Shown here one piece after another: positions 16,626-26,072 of a stretch of DNA of 64,000 nucleotides. The first letter of the stretch is position 1. Every line of letters starts with the position of its first letter. The notes beneath the pieces are model-generated. The model saw only the letters and a list, made by a program, of their open reading frames with translations, made no database searches and was not told the origin of the DNA. The stretch spans positions 1 through 64,000 of the forward strand of contig NZ_JAILWA010000008.1 of assembly GCF_025699255.1 (NCBI RefSeq). The letters run 5' to 3'. This stretch comes from Nitrosopumilus sp. (lineage in GTDB: Archaea > Thermoproteota > Nitrososphaeria > Nitrososphaerales > Nitrosopumilaceae). The position numbers and the translations under genes were made by a program.

Positions 16626-18548
16626 TTGTTGTCTGAGACATTTGAAATTGGACTGGGAAATTGTGATGATTCTATAAGAAAAAAAGCTGATTCTGACTTT
16701 GTCTCTTTTTGGGACGAACAGGCAAAAAATCTGTCTTGGTTTACTCCTTGGAAAAAAACATTAGATTGGGATCCTCCTTTTGCAAAATGGTTCATTGGAG
16801 GCACGATAAATGCCTCATACAATACTCTTGACATACATCAGGCGACAAAATCTGGAAAATCTGCCATTCTTTGGGAGGGTGAAAATGGTGATTCTCGAAA
16901 TATAACCTATGGTGAAATGTATCATGAAGTTCAAAAATTTGCTAATGTCCTCAAATCACTTGGAGTTCAAAAAGGGGATCGTGTAACAATCTATCTTCCT
17001 ATGGTTCCAGAATTACCTATTGCAATGTTATCTTGTGCTAGAATTGGTGCAACACATACTGTTATTTTCTCTGGATTTAGTGCTACATCAATCAAAGATC
17101 GAGTTTCTGATTCTCATTCAAAAGTGATCATTACTGCAGATGGTGGTTATAGAAGAGGAAAAATTGTACCACTAAAAGATGTAATTGATGAAGCAATAGA
17201 AGAACTTGATTTTGTAAAACATGTTGTTGTTTTAGAGCGAACAAAAAATAAAATCTCAATGTCTTCAAAGGACAAACTTTGGAGTGATTTGATGAATGGT
17301 GTTTCTGACTACTGCGCTGCTGAAAAGTTATCTAGTGATCATCCTCTTTACATTTTGTATACTTCTGGAACCACAGGAAAACCAAAAGGTGTTTTACATG
17401 GAACTGGCGGATATCTTACTCATTTACATTCCACATTCAAATGGGCTTTTGACATAAAAGATTCTGATGTCTTTTTTTGCACTGCCGATATTGGTTGGGT
17501 TACTGGACATAGTTATGTTGCATATGCTCCCCTTCTTCACGGCGCTACTCAAGTAATGTATGAGGGTGCTCCTGATTTTCCTGATGCATCTAGAATGTGG
17601 AATATATTGCAAAAATACAAAGTGACTATTTTCTATACAACTCCTACTGCACTGAGAATGTTTATGAAATTTGGAGATGATATTCCAAACTCTTTTGATC
17701 TTTCAAATCTTAGATTACTTGGAACTGTAGGCGAACCGATAAATCCCGAGGTATGGAAATGGTATTTCAAAACTATTGGAAAAGAAAAATGTCCTATCAT
17801 TGACACTTGGTGGCAAACTGAAACTGGAGGTATGCTGATTTCTTCTCTTCCTGGAATCGAAACAATCCCTCTAAAACCTGGTTCTGGAACAAGACCTATT
17901 CCAGGCGTAAATATCTCGGTAGTTGATGAAAATGGCGATGATGTCCTTGCTAATACCAAGGGCTATCTTGTAATCAAAAATCCTTGGCCTGGAATGCTTT
18001 TGACTTTATGGAATGATGATGAAAAATACAAAACTGTTTACTGGTCAAAATATGAAAATTGTTACTATCCTGGAGATTATGCTCTAAAAGACAATGATGG
18101 ATACTTGTGGTTATTGGGACGTGCTGATGATGTTTTAAAAATTGCTGGTCATAGAATTGGAACTGCTGAACTCGAAAGTTGTATTGTGTCTCATCCTGAT
18201 GTTGCCGAATCAGCAGTTTGTGGAATTCCTGATGAGATCAAAGGTGAAGTGATTATTGCATTTGTTGTTTTAAAACAAGATGCTGAAAATGATTTTGATG
18301 TTTTAAGAAAACATCTTGTGAAAAAAATCCGAGATGATATTGGTGCAATTGCAACACCAAAACAAATTTACTTTGTTTCAAAATTACCAAAAACTCGAAG
18401 TGGCAAAATAATGAGAAGACTGCTTAAGTCCATTGCTAATCATGAAAAAATTGGTGATGTAAGTACACTGGAAGACGGTGCAGCAGTTATTGAAGTAAAG
18501 CAAGCGTTTGACGAACTTCAAAAGTCGATTAATAAAAATTCAAAATGA
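16626..18548 (+). CDS. acs: Acetyl-CoA synthetase, AMP-forming (or related acyl-CoA synthetase)
   Basis: A 640-residue ANL-superfamily enzyme that activates acetate or a similar short acid with ATP and CoA. The P-loop-like motif YTSGTTGKPKGVLHG, the TWWQTETGG signature (A5), the hinge GRADDVLKIAGHRIG and the C-terminal catalytic-Lys motif TRSGKIMRR are all present. In ammonia-oxidising archaea such enzymes may feed acetate or 3-hydroxypropionate into the hydroxypropionate/hydroxybutyrate cycle, so substrate is not settled. No ATG is found near the beginning. TTG at 16626 or 16629 is the likely start. Confidence 0.88.
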   Translation: MLSETFEIGLGNCDDSIRKKADSDFVSFWDEQAKNLSWFTPWKKTLDWDPPFAKWFIGGTINASYNTLDIHQATKSGKSAILWEGENGDSRNITYGEMYHEVQKFANVLKSLGVQKGDRVTIYLPMVPELPIAMLSCARIGATHTVIFSGFSATSIKDRVSDSHSKVIITADGGYRRGKIVPLKDVIDEAIEELDFVKHVVVLERTKNKISMSSKDKLWSDLMNGVSDYCAAEKLSSDHPLYILYTSGTTGKPKGVLHGTGGYLTHLHSTFKWAFDIKDSDVFFCTADIGWVTGHSYVAYAPLLHGATQVMYEGAPDFPDASRMWNILQKYKVTIFYTTPTALRMFMKFGDDIPNSFDLSNLRLLGTVGEPINPEVWKWYFKTIGKEKCPIIDTWWQTETGGMLISSLPGIETIPLKPGSGTRPIPGVNISVVDENGDDVLANTKGYLVIKNPWPGMLLTLWNDDEKYKTVYWSKYENCYYPGDYALKDNDGYLWLLGRADDVLKIAGHRIGTAELESCIVSHPDVAESAVCGIPDEIKGEVIIAFVVLKQDAENDFDVLRKHLVKKIRDDIGAIATPKQIYFVSKLPKTRSGKIMRRLLKSIANHEKIGDVSTLEDGAAVIEVKQAFDELQKSINKNSK

Positions 18549-19079
18549 CTAATATTTTAATTCATCAAAATTAATGGAAACTAACATTTTAAACATTTTT
18601 TTCAATCCATCATATTCTGATTTTGAATTTTCATCTAATTGATCATATTCTTTTTCTTTAATTTCTTCTAATTTTTGAATAGATTTTTTAAAAAAATCTT
18701 GATACTCTTTTATTTTTATATCTGTCATTTGTTCTAAATCAAAAATTACTGTATTGCTTCCAATGAGATTCTTGTTTTCATCATACAAACTAGTCGCTTG
18801 CAAAAGCCCTGAAAATGTCTCTCCGTTTTGTTTTTTGAATGTGATTTTTCTATCTGTTACTTTGCCTGTATCAAACCAAATTTTTAAAGAATTATTCATG
18901 TCTTCCCATGATTCTTTTGGTACGTGTTCAAAAATTGGCCTTCCTAAGATTTCTGACTTGGCATATCCTAATTTTGCAGCATACGTTGAATTACAGTCTA
19001 AAATCACGCCTATGGAATTAATTCTTCTCCACATTATTGGTGCATCTTTGAGTGTTTTCCTAGCTTCTGTTTGAGACAT
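18549..19079 (-). CDS. PAS-domain protein
   Basis: A 176-residue protein with a single PAS domain (about 12-120). RRINSIGVILDCNSTYAAKLGY is followed by EILGRPIFEHVPKESW and a PAC-like region ending SNTVIFDLEQ. The remaining ~55 residues form a charged helix or coiled coil. There is no kinase, cyclase or DNA-binding domain, so it probably senses a ligand, light or redox state and passes the signal by dimerisation. It ends exactly where the acs gene ends (convergent, abutting stops). Confidence 0.85.
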   Translation of the reverse strand: MSQTEARKTLKDAPIMWRRINSIGVILDCNSTYAAKLGYAKSEILGRPIFEHVPKESWEDMNNSLKIWFDTGKVTDRKITFKKQNGETFSGLLQATSLYDENKNLIGSNTVIFDLEQMTDIKIKEYQDFFKKSIQKLEEIKEKEYDQLDENSKSEYDGLKKMFKMLVSINFDELKY

Positions 19080-19117
19080 TTTTTAAAATTGGATTGACTA
19101 GTTATTAAATTGAAATC

Positions 19118-20137
19118 TCAAAACCATTGATCGAGATTTTGACTCTTTTTTTCCAAGGCTTTTTTTAATCTGTTTAAAGTTGATTGAACTCTGTCTTCAG
19201 AAAAACTTCTTTCTTTAAGATAGTTCATTACTCCTTCATTATTCACATCTGTAAATATGATTTCGTCTACATCTGCAACTTCTGGATTTAGGAATATGTT
19301 TCTAATTTGCTGGAAATCTATTTCTTCTAACTGTTCTTGAATTTGTGGAATGTCTTCTAATCTGGAATGCTGCTTAATTAATTTCATTGCAGTTTTTGGT
19401 CCTATTCTTTCAAAACCATTTGGATTAAAATCAGTTCCAATTAAAATTCCCACATCGATTAATTCTTCTCTTGTCAATCCTATAGATTCTAGTGTTTTTT
19501 GAGTTTCAATGATCTCTGGAAGAACATCGATGTATGTATTCCTGTTTGGAATTTTTCTTCTTCCACTACTAGTAAAGTTCCTGACTAGCCTTTTTGCTCC
19601 ACATAAAATAGAGTCATAATCTTGACTTGCAGCTGCATATGCTTGTCCTGTATTTGTTAAATGTGCTGCAGTTGCTTCTCCTTCTGACGGTGCTTCGATG
19701 TAGGGAATTCCAAATAATCTTAGAAACTCTTTGGATTCTTTAACCATCCCGTCTTTCATACTAGTTGTTTGTTGCGCATATTTTCTAGCATCTTCCATGT
19801 TTCCTTCAGCAACTGCCTTTTCATATTTTACAGTGGCATCTTTTTTGATTTGTTTTCTACGTTCTATTTCTGCTGTTTTGAGCGATGGTGGTTTCCCATC
19901 AAAAACATACACTGGTTTAATGCCTAATGAGAGAAAATTTACGTTTCTGTATAACAATCCGCTTAGATGACTGGTAATTCGTCCTTCCGAATCAGTTAAC
20001 TGTAATCCGTCAGGGCCTCTGATGCTTGCTAAGAATTGATAAATTGCATTGTATGCATCTATGGCTATCACTTTATTAGAAAATGCTTCAAGAGTAGTTT
20101 TCTCCCTGATGACTAATTCTTTTAGATTTAATCCCAT
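19118..20137 (-). CDS. fen: Flap endonuclease 1
   Basis: A 339-residue structure-specific nuclease that removes 5' flaps during Okazaki fragment processing and repair. The N-region has the metal-binding Asp in VIAIDAYN (about residue 27) and VFDGKPP (about 80). The I-region has EAPSEGEA and SQDYDS, followed by the helix-hairpin-helix [18 protein letters not shown]. The extreme C-terminus, QNLDQWF (333-339), is a PCNA-interacting PIP box. Complete and normal length. Confidence 0.95.
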   Translation of the reverse strand: MGLNLKELVIREKTTLEAFSNKVIAIDAYNAIYQFLASIRGPDGLQLTDSEGRITSHLSGLLYRNVNFLSLGIKPVYVFDGKPPSLKTAEIERRKQIKKDATVKYEKAVAEGNMEDARKYAQQTTSMKDGMVKESKEFLRLFGIPYIEAPSEGEATAAHLTNTGQAYAAASQDYDSILCGAKRLVRNFTSSGRRKIPNRNTYIDVLPEIIETQKTLESIGLTREELIDVGILIGTDFNPNGFERIGPKTAMKLIKQHSRLEDIPQIQEQLEEIDFQQIRNIFLNPEVADVDEIIFTDVNNEGVMNYLKERSFSEDRVQSTLNRLKKALEKKSQNLDQWF

Positions 20138-20246
20138 GAAATTTCTTGATGTTTTCAGGTATTTTGTGTTTGTCCTTTAATGTTGATCGCTGACATGTTC
20201 TTTTTTTAAAAACCGATTTTAATATCTGAACTGCTCTCAAATTAGG

Positions 20247-20513
20247 ATGCCTCATCAAAAAATTCCCGAATATTTACAAGATAAAATATTTGAAATTAGA
20301 TACAATGCTGATAACTCCATTTCAAAAACTGTGTCTTATTTTCCTTTTTCAGAATCTGAAAAACAGGAAATTATCTCATTGTTGATTGATTCTAGATTTA
20401 ATGGATTTCATTCTATTTTTACAGATTCCGTTACTGATGAGGAATGGCTCAAAACAAAAGATCAAATCAAAAAGAAATTCAGAGATGAATTATTTGATAT
20501 TGATAAAATTTGA
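20247..20513 (+). CDS. Hypothetical protein, 88 aa
   Basis: A small acidic/basic mixed protein without cysteines or membrane helices and without recognised family. Its second half (EWLKTKDQIKKKFRDELFD) is helical. It sits between the divergent FEN-1 gene and the tRNA gene. Confidence 0.55.
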   Translation: MPHQKIPEYLQDKIFEIRYNADNSISKTVSYFPFSESEKQEIISLLIDSRFNGFHSIFTDSVTDEEWLKTKDQIKKKFRDELFDIDKI

Positions 20514-20556
20514 ACCTATCAATTCGCTTTATTATGGAGAATATGTCAGAGTAGGT

Positions 20557-20638
20557 GCCGAGATAGCCAAGTAGTACGGCGGCCGTCTCGAAAACGGCTA
20601 CGCGCAAGCGTGCGGGGGTTCGAATCCCTCTCTCGGCG
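20557..20638 (+). tRNA. tRNA-Ser (CGA)
   Basis: The acceptor strands GCCGAGA (20557-20563) and TCTCGGC (20631-20637) pair perfectly, and G20638 is the discriminator base. The anticodon loop is CTCGAAA, giving anticodon CGA and reading UCG. A long variable arm and the T-loop GGTTCGAATCC are present, as expected for a type II serine tRNA. CCA is not encoded and no intron is seen. Confidence 0.95.
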
Positions 20639-20705
20639 CTTTATTTTCTTATAATCTACATTGATTTTACAAAATGTTTAAACTGACTTGTTACAAAAAA
20701 TCATC

Positions 20706-20891
20706 ATGACTGATGAAACAGAATCTAAAATTCAAAATTCTGGCATTTCAACTGCCGAGTTAATTTCTCATTTTAGAGAAAAATGTAAAATTTGTGCTCA
20801 TCATAGAATTATGCATAGTGAATTGGGAGTATGTGAGGGTGTAATGAATAAACCTTGTACTTCTGGCTGTGATAGGTTTGAAGCAGAATAA
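20706..20891 (+). CDS. Small Cys-rich protein, 61 aa
   Basis: Starts at ATG 20706; a TTG at 20688 is possible but less likely. The core CKICAHHRIMHSELGVCEG followed by CTSGCDRFE has five Cys and three His and probably binds zinc or an Fe-S cluster. No recognised family. It lies shortly after the tRNA gene. Confidence 0.6.
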   Translation: MTDETESKIQNSGISTAELISHFREKCKICAHHRIMHSELGVCEGVMNKPCTSGCDRFEAE

Positions 20892-20942
20892 CAGATGTTT
20901 GGAATTCTAATTCTTTAATAGTCTATTTTTTGTACTTTCTTT

Positions 20943-21590
20943 ATGAGTTCAGAAAAAGAGGGAGAGAAAATTTACCCTCTAGGATATGAACCTGAGATAT
21001 CTCCTGAGAATACAGATGATAACGTTCGAAACAATCTGTTAGATTTTATCTTAAAATCTGGACCGACTGAAGTTGTTGACACTGATCTGTTTGCTGTTAT
21101 GGCCAAGAGACGTTCTACAAGAAAATTCTCTGACAAGCCTGTTGAAACTACCAAAATTGATAAAATAATTGCAGCAGCTGATACTGCTCCAACTGCTGGT
21201 AATTTTCAAGGCTTTGAAATTTTCTATGTCAAAAGCCCAGAAAAGAAAAAACTCCTTGTTGACGCTTGCAATAATCAACCATACGTTGATGCTCCTGTGG
21301 TTCTTGTTTTTTGTAAAAACCCCTCCAGAGTCAAATTTGATTTTCCAGAATATATATTGAAAAAATTTGCTATTCAAGACGCTACTCTTGCTGCTGGCTA
21401 TTCTCAACTAGCTGCTCAAGCTTTGGGATTGAGCTCTATTTGGATTGGCATGTTTGATGAACAAAAAGTAATGGATGTGATAGGAACTGATCTTGTTCCT
21501 TCTTCAGTATTGTGCATTGGGTATCCTAAACAAACTAAATTCCCTAAACCCCGACGAAACCTCAAAGATTTAGTACATGTTACATGGTGA
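20943..21590 (+). CDS. Nitroreductase-family flavoprotein
   Basis: A 215-residue FMN-dependent oxidoreductase of the nitroreductase fold. The FMN phosphate and ring contacts are in RRSTRKFSDKP, APTAGNFQGFE and the C-terminal LGLSSIWIGMFDE and CIGYPKQ segments. These proteins use NAD(P)H to reduce diverse substrates or take part in cofactor modification (BluB, FbiB-like). The natural substrate cannot be read from sequence. An N-terminal extension of ~45 residues precedes the fold. Confidence 0.88.
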   Translation: MSSEKEGEKIYPLGYEPEISPENTDDNVRNNLLDFILKSGPTEVVDTDLFAVMAKRRSTRKFSDKPVETTKIDKIIAAADTAPTAGNFQGFEIFYVKSPEKKKLLVDACNNQPYVDAPVVLVFCKNPSRVKFDFPEYILKKFAIQDATLAAGYSQLAAQALGLSSIWIGMFDEQKVMDVIGTDLVPSSVLCIGYPKQTKFPKPRRNLKDLVHVTW

Positions 21591-21641
21591 TCTTTACTGC
21601 CATCATTCATCTTTAAATAATCATTGATTATTGTTATTTTT

Positions 21642-21875
21642 ATGACTGATGCGTATGTGATGTTAAATTGTGAATTAGGAGCTGAATCTGAAATTATTGA
21701 ACAACTCAAAGAACTTGAGCAAGTTGTAGATGTTTTTGAAACGATTGGAACGCATGATATGTTAGTAAAATTACAGGCAGAAAATTTTGAGAAAATTCGT
21801 GAAATTGTCTCTTGGAACATTCAAAAACTAAAAAATGTACGTTCTACTGCAACCTTGATAAAAAAAGATAATTAA
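21642..21875 (+). CDS. Lrp/AsnC-type ligand-binding (RAM) domain protein
   Basis: A 77-residue protein consisting only of the RAM effector-binding domain of Lrp/AsnC regulators, without the helix-turn-helix. AYVMLNCELGAE, VVDVFETIGTHDMLVKL and a C-terminal TATLIKK strand mark the fold. Such stand-alone domains may bind amino acids and modulate full-length Lrp proteins; one full Lrp is at 42651. The ATG at 21642 is preferred over the TTG at 21624. Confidence 0.82.
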   Translation: MTDAYVMLNCELGAESEIIEQLKELEQVVDVFETIGTHDMLVKLQAENFEKIREIVSWNIQKLKNVRSTATLIKKDN

Positions 21876-21897
21876 GATTATTCCGTACCTTCTTTCA

Positions 21898-22074
21898 ATG
21901 GTTGATGATAAGAATGAGATTGACAAACTAATTGATAATATGATTACCAGTGGCGACGAGTTAGTTGATAATCTAAAAACGGTCTTACCAAATTCATTAT
22001 CTGAGTCTATGGTAATGTTCCATGAATCAAATGTTGCAAATTTAAAGAAAATTAGGGAGTTCCTAAACAAATAA
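21898..22074 (+). CDS. Small acidic helical protein, 58 aa
   Basis: A short frame between the RAM-domain gene and the next gene, starting MVDDKNEIDKLIDNMITSGD. It is hydrophilic and predicted helical, without cysteines. The codon use is like the neighbours and no other frame is open. Function unknown. Confidence 0.5.
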   Translation: MVDDKNEIDKLIDNMITSGDELVDNLKTVLPNSLSESMVMFHESNVANLKKIREFLNK

Positions 22075-22140
22075 CTCTAGTAGGATTAATGCCTATGATT
22101 ACTACTATATCCTTTTTAATCATTATTTGAGATCTATGTT

Positions 22141-22527
22141 ATGGGAAGATCTAGAACTCTTTCAATTACTGTAAAAAAGAAAACAGGTGATGCATTTGAT
22201 GCCATTTTGAAAATACCTCCAAAAATCATGCCTGATGCAAAAATCAATGATTCTGGGTGGTGGTCGTTTAATGGACCTTATGGAAAATCTATGTTAAAAT
22301 TTAATGAAAACAAATCTCTTGGCATTTTAGATCATCAATATGTTGATGAAGAATCAAAATGGAATGTTCCTATGAGAGTTATTTCTAATGGGGATGTGTC
22401 TGAAGTTGTAATAACTCTGAACAAACCTGATGAGATAACTGATGAACAGTTTGATCAAAGAATGACTGAATTAGGTGAAATGTTCAATACTATGAAAAAC
22501 ATTATTGAATCTGACACTGCTTTTTAA
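22141..22527 (+). CDS. Hypothetical protein, 128 aa
   Basis: A 128-residue soluble protein with alternating strands and a C-terminal helix (DEQFDQRMTELGEMFNTMKNI). The basic start (MGRSRTLSITVKKKTGDAFDAILKIPP) and the GWWSFNGPYG motif look like a SRPBCC-type lipid- or ligand-binding fold. That assignment is a guess. A recognisable SRPBCC protein is encoded nearby at 23085. Confidence 0.6.
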   Translation: MGRSRTLSITVKKKTGDAFDAILKIPPKIMPDAKINDSGWWSFNGPYGKSMLKFNENKSLGILDHQYVDEESKWNVPMRVISNGDVSEVVITLNKPDEITDEQFDQRMTELGEMFNTMKNIIESDTAF

Positions 22528-22564
22528 TTTGATTCTCAGCCTAGATTGATACAAATCATTCTTC

Positions 22565-22690
22565 ATGCTTAAATGTAAATTTTGTAATGGTACTTTGAGA
22601 AAAATGCCCTATGAAGAAGTATATTATCAGAGATTAGAAGAAGATAATCCTGAAGATTATGAGAAATTAAAATCTAAAAAATTGGACTAG
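22565..22690 (+). CDS. Small CxxC protein, 41 aa
   Basis: A 41-residue frame beginning MLKCKFCNGTLRKMP, with one CxxC knuckle and an acidic helical rest. It could bind metal as a dimer. Its last 4 bases overlap the stop of the convergent membrane protein gene. Confidence 0.45.
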   Translation: MLKCKFCNGTLRKMPYEEVYYQRLEEDNPEDYEKLKSKKLD

Positions 22691-23031
22691 TCTTTTTTTG
22701 AATCGTCTGAATTCTCGTTTTGATTATTTCCTGGACCTACAATGTCTTCGGGTTTAACTTTGTTATCCCAGTCTCCTCTGGTTCCTTTGACCAACGAAAT
22801 AATTCCAGCACCAATGAATGCTATCACTAGTGCAAAAAATACTGTTTGATCAAATATTTTAAAAGAACAGTTGATTTCTATAGGCGGCGAATTATCTGAA
22901 TATTCATAACAAGTTCCAAACTCATTTGACTCTAAAGTGGCTGCTTGGAAATTATTTCCAAATCCTCCAAGTATGATAAACCCTACAAAAATTAATGCAA
23001 TTCCTATCATGATAAATCGCATATCACTCAT
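22687..23031 (-). CDS. Membrane protein with two TM helices, 114 aa
   Basis: Two hydrophobic segments are seen: IGIALIFVGFIILGGFGNNF near the start and VFFALVIAFIGAGIISLVKG near residue 75. The external loop between holds two Cys that may form a disulfide. The C-terminal tail is acidic. The layout is shared with other small thaumarchaeal membrane proteins in this window (51157, 58024). No function assigned. Confidence 0.65.
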   Translation of the reverse strand: MSDMRFIMIGIALIFVGFIILGGFGNNFQAATLESNEFGTCYEYSDNSPPIEINCSFKIFDQTVFFALVIAFIGAGIISLVKGTRGDWDNKVKPEDIVGPGNNQNENSDDSKKD

Positions 23032-23084
23032 ATTTTTTTTTCTGATTTATGGTATTTAGATTTTAACTTGATGGTGGACTAGTG

Positions 23085-23606
23085 TTATTTTTCAAGAGAT
23101 TTTTTTAGGTTCTCTAATGATGCCTCATAAAATGCTCCCATGAATGCAATAAAATCCATGAACTGTTTTTCAGACATTTTTTTACTGTTAAGGTAAGATT
23201 TCCATGTTAATTCGACTAGGTTTTTTGATTTGCTCTTTATTGAAATGGTTGCCACATATGCTCTTAATGGCAAACCTTCTGTTGCAATATATGTAAAATA
23301 TTCTCCTTTTTTCCATGCAACTACATGTTCTTCAATTTGATTTCCATCTGTAAATGTAATTAATCTAATTGCACCAACATCTGTCTTTTTTTTAGAAAGA
23401 TAGACTGTTTTTTTGACATCAACCACCCATGTAGGCAACCCTGCAATATTGCTGATTTTTCTCCATACTTTGTTTTTTGAAGATTTGATTTTGATTGTTT
23501 TCTTTACTGTTCCTGTATGAAATGATTTTTTTACATTTTTGGCCATGTATTCTTCAAAATCTTTATGAATTTTAAATTTTAGTTGACAATCATTTTTAAT
23601 CCCCAT
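23085..23606 (-). CDS. SRPBCC (START/polyketide-cyclase-like) protein
   Basis: A 173-residue protein with a helix-grip fold. VKKTIKIKSSKNKVWRKISNIAGLPTWVVDV opens the domain, then a DVGAIRLITF strand and a long C-terminal helix (FMDFIAFMGAFYEASLENL). This superfamily binds hydrophobic ligands. No catalytic residue can be named. Divergent from the coiled-coil gene at 23623, with only 16 bp between starts. Confidence 0.72.
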   Translation of the reverse strand: MGIKNDCQLKFKIHKDFEEYMAKNVKKSFHTGTVKKTIKIKSSKNKVWRKISNIAGLPTWVVDVKKTVYLSKKKTDVGAIRLITFTDGNQIEEHVVAWKKGEYFTYIATEGLPLRAYVATISIKSKSKNLVELTWKSYLNSKKMSEKQFMDFIAFMGAFYEASLENLKKSLEK

Positions 23607-23622
23607 GCAAGAATAATATCAA

Positions 23623-24903
23623 ATGGTCTTTGGATGGGGAAAAAAGAAACAAGAAGAAAAACCTTTAGAGGAAATTCCACAAAATAAAGAAATTTCTTTA
23701 GAAGATGTTCCAAAAATTATTGCTGATCTTAGCAAACTTCGTAAAACTCAAAATTTGGCTGAAATCAATAGTTTAAGAAATAACACTGAACCTCTAATTA
23801 ACGATCTAATGAAAATAGGTAATGTTCTTGAAAAAGATGACCTTAAAATCGATGATATTGATAAGCATCTTGCAATCATTGTAGTCCGAGGTAAAAAACA
23901 AGTCATCAATGTAATCAAAAAAGATGTTGTTTCATTACCAAAAATTTCTTCATTTGATGATGCTGAAAAATTAAATTTATTGTTAAATTCAATTCTCAAG
24001 AAAGTTGGTGATGTTTTGGGGCGTCAAACCCGAGTTATCCATATTTTTGCCAAAAAATACGCTGCTCAATTAAAAGAAAATCTTGAGGTGATGAATGCCA
24101 ACCATTCTGAAATCCAAAATTTGTTAAAAAATTATAATTCCACAAAATCTCTTTCAGAAGAAATATTGGATAGTATAAACAAAATCCACAAATTAAGTGA
24201 ATTGCGTAAAGAAAAATCAAAAAAAATATCTGAAATATCTGAGCATAATTCTTCATTAGATAAAAAAATAGCATCACTGCAAAGCGATATTGACGAGATA
24301 AAATCTTCTGAAAACTATCAAAAATATTTGAATTTGAAAAAGGTTTTAGATGAATTTGGTAACCAAAAGTCAAAAATCAAAAATCAAATTAATACCCAAT
24401 TCACAAAAATCTCCCGCCCTCTTAGCCGTTATGAATATGCATCATCATTAGATAAAGAACAAAAAAATATCTTGTCTCAATTAACTTCTGAACCTTTTGA
24501 TGTATTGACTGACAAAAATAAAGATTCTATCATAATAATCCTAGAAAATGTTCGTAAGGGTGTATTGTCTGGTTCAATTTCAGTAAAAGATATTGATAAG
24601 ATGTCTGCTCAGATAACTGAAACTGAAGAACTTCTTGACAGTTTCACAAACCAAGTTGCAGAATTCCACAAAAAATTTAAAGAACTGAAAAATGAACTTG
24701 ATGCTTTACTATCTAAAGAATTGAGAATTTTGGAAAACGATCTTGTCAAAAATACTACTGATTTAGAAGAATCTAATCAAAAATCTAAAACATTTCAAGG
24801 TGAGATTGATGATGTTGATTCGAAAATTCCAGAATTAGTATCTGAAATTGAACAGAAATTGAGAAAATTCTCTAGTACTCGTTACACTATATTGGTATCT
24901 TAA
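23623..24903 (+). CDS. Coiled-coil protein, 426 aa
   Basis: A long protein dominated by coiled coils (about 150-265 and 320-410), with an N-terminal FGWGKKK basic start and no ATPase motif. It has Lys/Glu/Ser-rich heptads resembling the arms of SMC proteins, but no head domain. It may be a scaffold. The JAMM protease gene follows by 31 bp and the two are probably co-transcribed. Confidence 0.65.
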   Translation: MVFGWGKKKQEEKPLEEIPQNKEISLEDVPKIIADLSKLRKTQNLAEINSLRNNTEPLINDLMKIGNVLEKDDLKIDDIDKHLAIIVVRGKKQVINVIKKDVVSLPKISSFDDAEKLNLLLNSILKKVGDVLGRQTRVIHIFAKKYAAQLKENLEVMNANHSEIQNLLKNYNSTKSLSEEILDSINKIHKLSELRKEKSKKISEISEHNSSLDKKIASLQSDIDEIKSSENYQKYLNLKKVLDEFGNQKSKIKNQINTQFTKISRPLSRYEYASSLDKEQKNILSQLTSEPFDVLTDKNKDSIIIILENVRKGVLSGSISVKDIDKMSAQITETEELLDSFTNQVAEFHKKFKELKNELDALLSKELRILENDLVKNTTDLEESNQKSKTFQGEIDDVDSKIPELVSEIEQKLRKFSSTRYTILVS

Positions 24904-24934
24904 AATTAAATTAGTTCCAAATCTGAGAAATTCT

Positions 24935-25333
24935 GTGTTATTCAAAAAGAAAAAATTTGAACGTAAAGTTTTACTAAAACAAGACGTTCTTGACAGCATT
25001 TTATCCTTTTGTCAAATGAAGCATCCTAATGAAGGAATTTTGATTTTAAAAGGGAAATCAAAAAATGGTGAAATCAAGATTGATGGTTTGGTAATTCCTC
25101 CTTTTAGTGAAACTGGTCCCACTTTTGCTGGATTTCCTCATTCTTTCTTACCTTTTGACATGAGTTATGTTGGCATTGTACATTCTCATCCTAGCGGATC
25201 TGCAGAACCTTCTGTAACTGATTTACATAATTTCTTTGGATTGGTGTCTATGATTGTAAAATCTCCATATGATGATAATTCTATTTTTGCTTGGGATAGT
25301 AGTGGAAATTCAATCCCGCTTGAAATTGAGTAA
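24935..25333 (+). CDS. JAMM/MPN metalloprotease
   Basis: A 132-residue protein with the JAMM motif: a Glu in HPNEGILIL (about residue 30), then VHSHPSGSAEPSVTD carrying the two zinc His, the catalytic-loop Ser and the Asp ligand. Archaeal JAMM enzymes such as HvJAMM1 cut ubiquitin-like SAMP proteins from targets, and a similar role is plausible here. Starts at GTG 24935. Preceded by the coiled-coil gene. Confidence 0.8.
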   Translation: MLFKKKKFERKVLLKQDVLDSILSFCQMKHPNEGILILKGKSKNGEIKIDGLVIPPFSETGPTFAGFPHSFLPFDMSYVGIVHSHPSGSAEPSVTDLHNFFGLVSMIVKSPYDDNSIFAWDSSGNSIPLEIE

Positions 25334-25408
25334 TTTTTAAAAATATGCTGACCAAATAAACAAAAACTGAAGAAACTTTATATCCGTTTTAAAGATACTT
25401 TTAATGAA

Positions 25409-25750
25409 TTGAATCCTCAGCTTAAACGATATTATATTTTCTTAGGTGCTTCATTGGTGTTTAGTATTGGTTTACAAATTGGATTGGGCTATCTAGGTGT
25501 CCCTTGGTACTTTAGTATAGGATTGGTAATGGCAATATTCATTTTACTTCCTATGATAATGCGAAGACGAGCAATGAGCAAAATGGGAAGTTATGGTAGT
25601 GATTCTGGATCTGGTGGGGGTGGATTCTTTGGTATGGGACAGCAAGGAAATTCAGGCGGAGTAAGATATGTTTGTCTTGTTTGTAACAACAAACACAAAG
25701 GTGGAAGTTGTCCTAGATGTGGCTCTAAGATGCAAAGAGCAGATTTCTAG
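25409..25750 (+). CDS. Membrane protein with C-terminal zinc ribbon, 113 aa
   Basis: Two TM helices (YYIFLGASLVFSIGLQIGLG and FSIGLVMAIFILLPMIM), a Gly/Ser-rich linker and a C-terminal ribbon with CLVC and CPRC. The start must be TTG at 25409, because the upstream ATG at 25404 runs into a stop in its own frame. The cytoplasmic ribbon may interact with RNA or protein at the membrane. Function unknown. Confidence 0.65.
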   Translation: MNPQLKRYYIFLGASLVFSIGLQIGLGYLGVPWYFSIGLVMAIFILLPMIMRRRAMSKMGSYGSDSGSGGGGFFGMGQQGNSGGVRYVCLVCNNKHKGGSCPRCGSKMQRADF

Positions 25751-25760
25751 TTGAAAAGAT

Positions 25761-26072
25761 ATGTCACTAGATGAAATCCGTAAAAAAGTAATTTTTCACA
25801 ATTCCGTTGATGTGTGGATAGCCGCATGTCTCGAAAAAAATATTGATTGGAAAAATCCTGAAGATTATAAAAAATTTATTGACTATTTGTTAAAAAACAA
25901 CCTAAATCTAAAGGCGTTTAATCTTTGTGCACATGAGGCAGGGGCAACTGAGGATGAAAAAGTAAAATTCACTGAGACTTTAGCTGAAACTAAAGAAGAC
26001 CCTAACTCATTAACATATACTATTAAACTAAATGATGCTGCTTTGAATGTAATTCGCAGTTATTCTATGTGA
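25761..26072 (+). CDS. Hypothetical protein, 103 aa
   Basis: A soluble helical protein beginning MSLDEIRKKVIFHNSVDVW. It starts 10 bp after the zinc-ribbon membrane gene and its stop abuts the convergent permease gene. No recognised family, no Cys cluster. Confidence 0.55.
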   Translation: MSLDEIRKKVIFHNSVDVWIAACLEKNIDWKNPEDYKKFIDYLLKNNLNLKAFNLCAHEAGATEDEKVKFTETLAETKEDPNSLTYTIKLNDAALNVIRSYSM

